64,000 nt of DNA from Paramoeba atlantica. Taxonomy: Eukaryota; Discosea. The number at the start of each line of letters is the position of its first letter. The stretch's first letter is position 1. The stretch covers positions 1 through 64,000 of the forward strand of contig CDRNVI010000070.1 in NCBI GenBank assembly GCA_977017575.1, given 5' to 3'. Shown one piece after another: positions 27,206 through 35,179 of this stretch. The position numbers and the translations under genes are program-made. Below the pieces are notes generated by a model, which was not told the origin of the DNA, ran no database searches, and saw only the letters and a list, made by a program, of their open reading frames with translations.

Positions 27206-28782
27206 CAGGGGGGTTCACGAAAATATGGGGGGGGGTCAAAATTCTTATAACTCGGCCAATTTTGGAAAATAATAGCGCATTCGAGAGCTCTCGCAGTGTT
27301 ACGTGTCATGTGATATTACGTTTTACGTAGTTTCCAGGTATATGCATTCTCCTGAATACCGTAAATAGGGCAACTGCAAGTTTTTTTTCTGGTAAAAAAA
27401 AAGTTAGTATCCACAATTTCCACCTTTTTTCTCCAACACAATTTTCACACGCGTTGGAACACTCTTTAAAGTTCTGAAAAATACATCGTATTGCTCCCCC
27501 TTTAAATTTTCGACCCCAGAAGCGATCGCTCGTCTCAAATCTTCACGATTCGTTGGACAAAGCGCGTTTTTATGCTCGTCCATTATTCCCCAAATGTTTT
27601 CTATTGGATTTAAATCTGGGGATTTGGGTGGCCAACACAACATCTCATACTCCTTCATCAATAAAGGCACGACGAGTGCTATTGTGAATTGTACAATTAT
27701 CCATAGCAACGACTGCCCCCCCGATGTCTTCGTAAAAAAGATAAGAAACCGTTACGTTGTAGCATTGTTTTTTTGAAAAGGTCCCCATTCACTGAAATTT
27801 TATTACCCTGTTGATCTTTATTAGGGAATTCATGAAAAAAGAAACCGTGCTTAATGCTGACCCCCATCCACACCATAATACCATCACCTCCCAACCACTT
27901 TTCCCGCTCACCGGCGTGCTCCTTTCGGGGGTCTGAACGACGGCAAAGGTAGGTAATTTTGCGACTTCCCCCGCAAGTAAATTTTTTCTCGTCTGTCCAG
28001 ACGATAGCCTCAAGCTGAGCAGGGGTCCATGTTGCCAACTCCTGGCATAGCTCTACTCGTTTCCTTTTGTGCTCCTTTGTGAGTGCAGGGTTTCGGGGGA
28101 CTGTGCGGGATATGATACCCTCCTTCTTGAGGGAACGTATCAGAGCGCGACGGGAGCATCTGAAACCCTCTCCTACAAGATGGTTCAGAAGGTGACCCCA
28201 AGAAGCGATACCATAGGTTTCATTCCTTGTTGCTTGATCAATAAGATTGAGTGCTCGCTTCAACAGAGGGTCAGATATTACAGGAGATTGGCGAGTTTTA
28301 TAGGGAGACCTATCGACCTCACCAGTCTCTTCGTAACGCTGCACCCAACGCTTGACAGTGTCCTCGTGACACCTAAACGTCTTGGCAACAGCTGAAAAAG
28401 AATTAGTTTCCTCAAAGTTTTTAACCAAAAGTATCCTATGACATGCTTTAAGTAGCCCACGAGGCGAATAGCAAAATGTACTCCGTTTCTGCACCTTTTT
28501 ATTATTCGAATATGACCTTTTCTGGGGCATGGTAGTGTATTAGGATCAAAAAAGTCGATAAATTCACAAAAAAAAGTATTTTATTCAAAAAACTGCAGAA
28601 TTCTGCACTTTGAAAAAGCACAAATTTTTTAATTTTTTTAAAAAATTAAAAAATGCGGGAAACGCATTATCACATGACACGTAACTCTGCGAGAGCTCTC
28701 GAATGCGCTATTATTTTCCAAAATTGGCCAAGTTATAAGAATTTTAACCCCCCCCCCCCATATTTTCGTGCACCCCCCCCTG
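27206..28782 (-). mobile_element. Tc1-like DNA transposon with ~110-bp inverted ends
   Basis: 1,577 bp with ends CAGGGGGGTTCACGAAAATA / TATTTTCGTGCACCCCCCCC-TG, flanked by TA on both sides. Mirroring extends about 110 bp (27206-27316 against 28672-28782) through GCGCATTCGAGAGCTCTCGCAG. The minus-strand transposase starts at 28530 (MPQKRSYSNNKKVQ). It has two helix-turn-helix regions (FSAVAKTFRCHEDTVKRWVQRY and the GEGFRCSRRALIRSL block), IVWTDEKKF (first Asp) and GIMVWMGVS. In other frames follow AMDNCTIHN (second Asp) and PKSPDLNPIENIWG (Glu). About 34 residues separate the last two, so it is DD34E. Two frameshifts interrupt it, the first at a run of seven A. Ends and core motifs are well kept, so it died recently or the shifts are sequencing errors in homopolymers. 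Confidence 0.9.
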
Positions 28783-28991
28783 TATGACGCTGACAGTTAC
28801 ATCCCTTATGCTGTTGATTATGATAGTTACATCCCTTATGCGGACAGTATTACTGCGTCGTTCCATTGCGTGGAATACTGCAAATACAGAAAACGTCAAT
28901 ACATTATTTTTCGGAATACTGTGGTGCAGTATTATATTGTAGTGCAGTACTACATACTCTTTGAATTTTAAACTAAGCCTTTTGTGCGCCC
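28783..28991. repeat. Direct repeats between Tc1 element and LRR gene
   Basis: AGTTACATCCCTTATGC occurs twice (28795 and 28832, within GACAGTTAC / GATAGTTAC contexts). The sequence then becomes AT-rich with repeated TGCAGTA(C/T)TA words (28923-28955). This is the whole 5' region of the LRR gene. No element ends seen. Confidence 0.6.
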
Positions 28992-29798
28992 ATGTCGGCT
29001 CCCATCATTTCATTTACCCGCACTAGCGATAGCCCACTCGAATCCCGAACACGAGCAGCGAAACTAAACATTTCTCTGCTTCCTTTGGAAATGCAGCTCA
29101 TGCGATTTTTAGGGGATCAGGTTTGGAGCACCACACTACCGTCGTCCTGGAGTCGTGATCAGCCGGGGTGTACCTGGTCGAATGTCATTTGTGATTCACA
29201 CGGAGCTGTTATGGAGATGCGGTGGCGACATATGGGACTTTCCTGTGCCCCAGCGTGGCACGCATTGCCCTCTACAGTAAAACTTCTATTCCTGAACCTA
29301 AATGAGGTGCGAGGGAGTCTTCCAGCCGAGGAGCTGCCAAAAGATTTGCTAATCTTCGATCTAGGCGACAATTTGTGCGAAGGAATGATAAACTTCGAAA
29401 ATTTATCTTTGAATTTGCAAACTCTGGAGCTGCCCGCCAATGAGTTTACCGGAAAAATTGACACGACAGCGTTACCTGCCGACCTACGTTTATTAAATCT
29501 CTCGCAGAATATGTTTTACGGAACAATTGATTTTTGCACTTTACCCACTCATTTGCATACCCTTAAGCTTTTTGATAACAAATTGGAGGGTACTTTGGAT
29601 CTCTCAGAGCTTCCCAAAACCATGACACGTTTGTGGCTGCATAAAAACAATTTTCATGGCAGCATTGAAATGAAATCACTCCCCACCTCTGTTCGAGTTA
29701 TTCAAGTGCTACCTAACGAGCTCAATGTTGTGGAGTGCCCTGAGCGCTTCTGCAAGGTATTTAAAGAATACGTAATAAAGCCTTCAAAACATTTGTAA
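28992..29798 (+). CDS. Leucine-rich repeat protein, paralogue of the 14.0-kb gene
   Basis: 268 residues. The N-terminal cap has the plant-type W/C pattern (SSWSRDQPGCTWSNVIC, about 55-72). Seven or so LRR units of about 22-24 residues follow, each beginning LP..L..L.L..N.F.G.ID (LPSTVKLLFLNLNEVRGSLP, LPADLRLLNLSQNMFYGTID, LPTHLHTLKLFDNKLEGTLD, LPKTMTRLWLHKNNFHGSIE). A Cys-containing C-terminal cap (VECPERFCKVF, about 245-255) closes the solenoid. No obvious signal peptide or membrane helix, so intracellular or unconventionally exported. The repeat type is the one found in kinetoplastid LRR families. It starts 210 bp after the Tc1 element, and a TATATATATG microsatellite begins right after its stop. 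Confidence 0.78.
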   Translation: MSAPIISFTRTSDSPLESRTRAAKLNISLLPLEMQLMRFLGDQVWSTTLPSSWSRDQPGCTWSNVICDSHGAVMEMRWRHMGLSCAPAWHALPSTVKLLFLNLNEVRGSLPAEELPKDLLIFDLGDNLCEGMINFENLSLNLQTLELPANEFTGKIDTTALPADLRLLNLSQNMFYGTIDFCTLPTHLHTLKLFDNKLEGTLDLSELPKTMTRLWLHKNNFHGSIEMKSLPTSVRVIQVLPNELNVVECPERFCKVFKEYVIKPSKHL

Positions 29799-29802
29799 GA
29801 TA

Positions 29803-29864
29803 TATATATGTATATATATATGTATATATATATGTATATATATATGTATATATATATGTATATT
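29803..29864 (+). repeat. Microsatellite, 12-bp TATATATATATG units
   Basis: Five or more units alternating TA repeats with a G every 12 bp, immediately 3' of the LRR stop codon. Likely lies in the 3' UTR or intergenic region. Confidence 0.9.
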
Positions 29865-29912
29865 GGCGAGAGGCCATCAAATGGCTTATGCATAGACTTA
29901 TAATTTTTTTTT

Positions 29913-30012
29913 AGGCTCTTCGTTGAACGCGGTGGTTGTTTTCAACTTAGAAGTCACTCATGCTGTGCGCTTCGCGTTGTAAACTACCATCGCGTTTAAC
30001 GAAGAGACTAAA
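29913..30012. repeat. Foldback repeat, ~35-bp arms
   Basis: The left arm AGGCTCTTCGTTGAACGCGG-TGGTTGTTTTCAAC pairs with the right arm GTTGTAAACTACCATCGCG-TTTAACGAAGAGACT with a few mismatches around a loop of about 30 bases. A transcript would form a long stem. From 30013 to about 30980 there is no gene; that stretch has A/T-rich low-complexity words (GATTTTTAGG, CATTTTTTAGTC) and nothing recognised. Confidence 0.78.
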
Positions 30013-30984
30013 AAAGAAAAATTGAATAGGAAAGCTGAAGAAAACGGAAGGATTTGAGCCAAAATTAGCCGATTTTTAGGTAAAAATAGGGGTATTTTTA
30101 CGTATTTTTGCTCTCAGAGCACCAAAATTTGCGTGTGAGAAATCACTCGTAGGTACGAATTAAGCCTACCGAACGCAATGGGTAGAGAATGCGCCTCCAA
30201 CCACACCATTCTTCCGACACAAAAAGACCCCCTTCGATCCGAAAATTACTTTTTCGCATTTTTTAGTCAAAAATGGGTCATTTTCGCGGGCATACCACAG
30301 CTCGAAGAAGGGTTAGCTTGCGAAAACAACAGCGTAGAAAGCTAGTATAGGTGCGAAACTCTCAAAATACAGTAGGTGAAACTATTTTGGAAAAATATTT
30401 TGTTTACGATTTGTTTCGCCAAGATGATTTTTTTTTCAATTTTTTTTCCAAAAAAATCCGAATTCGGCGCACCCGTTCCCGCTCACCCGGGACCTCACCA
30501 TACCACCCCCTCCGACTTCGCAAATTACTTCCCACTACATCTAACGACGTTCGTGCTGCATGTAGTTCGTGCAAGAGGCAGAGGTTGTAAACAACCCCCG
30601 CAATACTATATAAAAGATTACTCTTTATAATTACTGCCCCTATCCCACACTACTAGTCTCATTCTTTTTCAAGAGACTCAACGATGTTTTTAGTGATCCT
30701 GACGTATTGCACAGTACGGGGGCATAATTTCTTGGCCTAAGCGATCTGACGTGAGTGGTGTTGAAGTAGAGACTGCCTTTTAAAGGAGCTGTGTGCTGAA
30801 TACATGTATGCGCGCGTGGACGTAGAGAGCTGATTGACGAGGAATGAGTAATGTGGCGGCACCGACGACACATCAGGTGCACATAGTGTCCCATACTGTT
30901 CTTCATGCACAAATCGGACCCCTCGTGCTTGCGCATCCAAGGTGTGTATACTGAAATATACATGGAACTATATACTGAAATTGT

Positions 30985-31636
30985 AACCTGGGGTGCGGAT
31001 TAATATTTAAATTCCGATTTAAATATTAACCCACAATTTAAATATTAACGTGCAAGAGAAAACGATTTAAATATTAATGTGCCAGCAGGTTAATATTTAA
31101 ATTCCAGAATGTTTTTCAAGGTATGATCTTTTTTTACGAATGAAGGGATGCGAGTATGATTTCGCGTGATCTCACATGATCTCTAGTGATATCGTTTTGG
31201 GCCTCACCCGCAGACGCTCGAGTTTAGAAATATAAACCGGGGGGCTGATTATTATTACGGTGTAATAAGCTAAAAGGGTTAAGATATTTCAGCGGACAAG
31301 TTGGATGAAAATCCACCTTTGAGTGATAGCCTCCCCAAAAGCTACCTCAGTTTACTACGGGGAGGCAACACCCCCATTGGGATAGAAAGCCTTACAACTT
31401 TCAACTTTCCCAGGTGACGTCCTAGGATGACCGTTCAGTTGAATTCCTCTTAACACTTTCTTGAAACTGATTTGCGAAAAAGGTTTCCATAGGAAAAAAG
31501 GCGATTTAAATATTAATCTGCATTTAAATATTAATGTGCAAACAGGTTAATATTTAAATATTAACATGCAATTTAAATATTAAAGCAAATTTAAATATTA
31601 ATCCGCTTTTAAATATTATTCCGCACCCCGGGTTAC
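30985..31636. mobile_element. 650-bp element with reiterated ATTTAAATATTAA at both ends
   Basis: The outer ends are GTAACCTGGGGTGCGGATTA and the mirror ATTCCGCACCCCGGGTTAC. Inside each end the word ATTTAAATATTAA recurs in both orientations: about five times over 31009-31108 and about seven times over 31502-31620. It is spaced by short GC-containing links (CCCACA, CGTGCA, TGTGCC, CATGCA). The middle 390 bp is unique and noncoding, with a hairpin-prone GGGAGGC/GCCTCCC pair near 31330-31368. Subterminal arrays of one short word are typical transposase-binding sites of non-autonomous DNA transposons. The family is not identified. Confidence 0.78.
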
Positions 31637-32247
31637 ATGGAACAAAACTCGTCTTCCCAATAAGTACGTAGCGATTTAGAAGGAATTATTTTTGACTTTA
31701 TTTTCGATATGAAGAGTTCCCTATGACGACTCTTTCTGAGACAGGTACATCAGCTTGTGCTGGTGCTTTCTTCGAGCTCCTTGTAAGCTTCTCTGCGCCT
31801 CCTACACGTCCTCAAGTCACCACTTTGGACGGCTCCATTCTGTGAAGATTCCTCACCGGCCTGCTCATTTTCCGCGATAATAAATTCGTGCACTAGGTAT
31901 GGACGTGCCCTACGCATGAACACTTAGATGTTGACCGTTTATGATTTACGGGAGCGGAAGCGTCTAGTGAGGTTTGCGAGGGACCGTCACCCAATAGTTC
32001 CTGTACTATCGAAACTGCGTCATGTCTCTGTTGCATATTCCAGAGAAGACCATCTTTCAAACCTGTTTGCAAGGAAGTAGAAGCTGCTGATGCGGAAAGT
32101 AGTCCGCAAAATGAGCAAAAACAGAAGAAATGATTCGAATTTCCCACAGGATGTTTTTGAAACCTTTGTCATAAGTTGCTTTTACAAGTTGTAAATGGTT
32201 GTAGCATCCCTTTAAAAATACTGGTTAGCCTTCCCTATTCCACCCCA
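31637..32247. other. Noncoding spacer upstream of the LSM12-like gene
   Basis: About 600 bp. Only short unsupported open frames on either strand. The sequence turns pyrimidine-rich from 32228 onward, just after a TTAG at 32225-32228 that could be the splice acceptor for the following gene. Confidence 0.5.
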
Positions 32248-33285
32248 ATGACTCCATCCTCACCCTGTATTTCACCTCCTCTATCCCCCTTCATCCACCC
32301 TCCGCTACCACTTTCCTCCACCACATCTCTTTTTCCTCTTCTCCCCCTATTTTCCCACCCCCCAAACCCAATGCAACAACTCCAAAACGCCCACATCGGT
32401 CGCTTCGTTACCGTTCACCTCCATCGACCCCCCACCCCCGAGTCCCCCGCCCCTGGCCCGCACGACACCCTCCAGGGGCTGCTCTTCGCCGTGGACCACG
32501 ACGCCCAGCTCGCGGTGGTCATCCAGCCCTCCGACGGCACCACGACAGTGTTCCACGCCGCCGCGGTGCGTGAGATCCGCGTCGAGGAGAAATCCACCAA
32601 CACCGCCCACGCGGTGGTGCGACAGCGGTACTTCTGCGCCAGCGCGGAGCAGCCGCTCCCCTCCCCGGACTACGACCAGCTTCGTGCCCGGCTGGAGCGC
32701 GTGACCACGGGTCGAGCGCTCCCCCCCGGGGGAGGGGAAACGCGTAACGCCGTAAAAGGGTTAAACGATCAAACGTTAAACCCTAAAACGTTAAGTTCGA
32801 AGGAACCACCTTCGAAGGGTTTGAACGGTTGTGAATATCCCATTGCCCCCTACGAGTTGTTCACGACACTCGCACGGCAGTACGGGGACACACGTTGGGG
32901 GGATGAAAGGGATGTGGCGTTAATTCTACAATCCCACCGGGAGCATTGTGAGAGGGAAACGGGGAGGAGGAAAGGGGGAGAGGAAATCAAGGAAGACATA
33001 AAAGAGAACAAGAGTGGGCCATCTCCGGCACCGGAGATTACGTGGCCGGTTCTGGTCGTTGCCGAGGACGTGGCGGTGTATGGTCCCTGGGACGGGTCGG
33101 CCTACCCTCGGGTGTGTTCCCGTTCCCTGCATGTCCCTCAGCATCATGTGGGGACGTGCGAGGAGAGTGTGATGGAGTGGGAGGGGTACGGACCAGAGAT
33201 CGTGTCACGGATGGAAGGGGTAGCGCGGGTGAAAGGTGCGGTGGTCAAATGGGCGCAATCCACAAGTTTGTTGAGAAAAGGATAG
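32248..33285 (+). CDS. LSM12-like protein (Sm-like domain plus anticodon-binding-like domain)
   Basis: 345 residues from the ATG at 32248, or 304 from the ATG at 32371. The first gives a Pro/Ser/Leu N-terminus written by an unbroken pyrimidine tract. The second starts directly at the domain (MQQLQNAHIGRFVTVHL) and is my preferred functional start, though no AG lies between them. Residues 1-75 of the short form fit an LSM12-type Sm fold: IGRFVTVHL, LQGLLFAVDHDAQLAVVIQP, FHAAAVREIRV. The C-terminal half resembles the AD domain of LSM12: YELFTTLARQYGDTRWG, then ITWPVLVVAEDVAVYGPWDG and the final helix SRMEGVARVKGAVVKWA. LSM12 partners ataxin-2/PABP-type mRNP complexes and, in trypanosomes, acts in mRNA stability. 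The assignment is from fold pattern only. C-rich first half, G-rich second half. Confidence 0.5.
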   Translation: MTPSSPCISPPLSPFIHPPLPLSSTTSLFPLLPLFSHPPNPMQQLQNAHIGRFVTVHLHRPPTPESPAPGPHDTLQGLLFAVDHDAQLAVVIQPSDGTTTVFHAAAVREIRVEEKSTNTAHAVVRQRYFCASAEQPLPSPDYDQLRARLERVTTGRALPPGGGETRNAVKGLNDQTLNPKTLSSKEPPSKGLNGCEYPIAPYELFTTLARQYGDTRWGDERDVALILQSHREHCERETGRRKGGEEIKEDIKENKSGPSPAPEITWPVLVVAEDVAVYGPWDGSAYPRVCSRSLHVPQHHVGTCEESVMEWEGYGPEIVSRMEGVARVKGAVVKWAQSTSLLRKG

Positions 33286-33538
33286 ACTTTTTAGTGAATG
33301 ACCTATTCCTTTTTAATGAGGCCATGGGGAATATTCAAGGGAAGAGATTAATTGAATGTGCTTGCTACATTATGTAAAGCATTCTTGTGATAGTTACTTC
33401 GTAGGTTTCAAGAGTTCATTTGTTGTACGTTCTTGTTGTATGTAATTTTTAACATCAATATGACGCGAGCCCTGTAGTTATAGTACTCCGTACGCCCTGT
33501 AGTTATAGTATTCAAAACTAGAATACCCGCTGAATATA

Positions 33539-34954
33539 ATGACGCCTTCAGAGGACCCTGCGGAGGCTGTGAATTCAGGAAACCGTAGTATGCGACGTCC
33601 GTGTAATGAGCCCTCTGAAAATACTGTAGTCAATGTAGAAAACATTTCTGAGAGGTCCGCAGCTCAGAATACGCAGCCCGATTCCGCTACTGCCGATTTA
33701 CACTCTCATGATTCTCGCGATACCCCAATCGCTAACGTGGTTAATAGTCAAAATTTATCTGCAAGTGAAAGTGGTTCCACAAGTGGTACGTATGAAACCG
33801 TCACGGATGAGGAAAATGATGAGAACGAAGACTCAAACCAAGAGGAAGTGATACGCTACATGGATCCCTCAGAAAGATTGGAGCGTGCGATTGCTCTACA
33901 CACCCGTCCGTCCCCACCTGCTGACCCTAGCGAGGTAAATCCAAACGCAGATTCTGAAGAAGCCACAATTGTCGAAAAAGAAACTCCGGAGATGGATACG
34001 CACTTTCATTGCTTCCACTGCAATAAATGCGGCTTTCCTTTACTAAAAGCTTCTGATCTGCTTCAAAAAAAGTTTACCTCCACGTTAAACTCCAGCGTTT
34101 TTTGCTACGAACTAGACTGGCTAGCCGATGAAGTCGCAGAAGCCGGAAAAATCCAATCAAAACAGTCACAAAATGATGGGGAACCGTCGCGTAAAGCACA
34201 AGAACCGGCGCAGAGAAATGTAAACCCAGAAAGCCAATCCACCTACTGGTGCTACAGTGCTACGAATCCCTCTCAACAACGGTTTGACATCATTCGCGTA
34301 TCGGGTAAAATAAACACAATACGATCGCACATACTTGACAACTCGGAACCAAGCACTGAGCACTCGTGGTTTCCGCCCTATTCATGGAAGACGGCGTGCT
34401 GTGCCATCTGTAGTCAACACCTCGGGTGGTACTTTCAAGGCGAGACACCTGAAAACGAGTCCGAATCCTCTTACCAATTCTTCGGTGTCATTTTAACTTC
34501 CCTCGTGCTACGTTCTGTATCGACGAGTGGATGGAGGAATGCTCACCAGAAACTGCCTGGACTGATCGATGCGGAATCTCAGTATCAGCGTCATCGACAA
34601 CTTATTCTTCGGGCGCTCTCTCGTGCCGCGGAGGGAGATGGCCGTATGATGGACGCCATGACACGCCTTCACTGGATGGATGAAAGTCCCATGGATCGCA
34701 TACACATGGCTAATTTACATAGTGAAATGGTACGTTTTCTTCAGCAAACACATTCTGCATCTTACGTGAGGAAGCTCCTCGAGGACTCCTCCCTCACTGA
34801 GGCTAGCGACGATGGCTCGGAGTGTGCCTCCCTGGAGGGAGATACCGAGGATGACTTTGATGCCTCGGGAGATGACTACTATGACACCGACGACGATGAC
34901 TGGGACATGTTCGTTCCTGATGACGATATGCATCCCTACTGGTCTTCAGACTGA
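33539..34954 (+). CDS. CULT-domain (cereblon-type) protein without LON domain
   Basis: 471 residues. The first 150 are acidic, disordered and Ser/Asn-rich. The CULT domain runs from about 155 to 330. It has a first zinc pair in CFHCNKC (158-164), then HSWFPPYSWKTACCAICSQHLGWYF (275-299) and FFGVILTSLVL (about 312-322). Human cereblon uses W380, W386 and W400 to cage thalidomide or degron rings and C391/C394 to hold zinc. Here W277, W283, W297 and C288/C291 have exactly the same spacing, so the ligand cage should be intact. The LON domain and DDB1-binding helices of cereblon are absent. The C-terminus (about 420-471) is an Asp/Tyr-rich acidic tail. No signal peptide, so it differs from secreted CULT proteins. 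Likely binds modified peptides or small ligands; the partner is unknown. Confidence 0.8.
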   Translation: MTPSEDPAEAVNSGNRSMRRPCNEPSENTVVNVENISERSAAQNTQPDSATADLHSHDSRDTPIANVVNSQNLSASESGSTSGTYETVTDEENDENEDSNQEEVIRYMDPSERLERAIALHTRPSPPADPSEVNPNADSEEATIVEKETPEMDTHFHCFHCNKCGFPLLKASDLLQKKFTSTLNSSVFCYELDWLADEVAEAGKIQSKQSQNDGEPSRKAQEPAQRNVNPESQSTYWCYSATNPSQQRFDIIRVSGKINTIRSHILDNSEPSTEHSWFPPYSWKTACCAICSQHLGWYFQGETPENESESSYQFFGVILTSLVLRSVSTSGWRNAHQKLPGLIDAESQYQRHRQLILRALSRAAEGDGRMMDAMTRLHWMDESPMDRIHMANLHSEMVRFLQQTHSASYVRKLLEDSSLTEASDDGSECASLEGDTEDDFDASGDDYYDTDDDDWDMFVPDDDMHPYWSSD

Positions 34955-35179
34955 TCTTTTGAAAGAATCACAAGGATGTTTGTTTCTCCTGGTTTAAATA
35001 AGTTCGGTATTTTGCTTTAATGCTTTTGAAACATCGTATTTTACAACACCTTTTCATCATACAGAATGCAGAAAGTGTTTTGATGCATCTCCAAAGCTAC
35101 GCTTATCGAACAATATCAACCAGAACTACTGTAATCAAGAATTTCTAGGAATTGATCCACAACTTCGCAAAATTCTTTA

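Noticed and set aside
28069-28395. 108-codon plus-strand frame inside the Tc1-like element
   Set aside because: Shadow of the transposase on the other strand.
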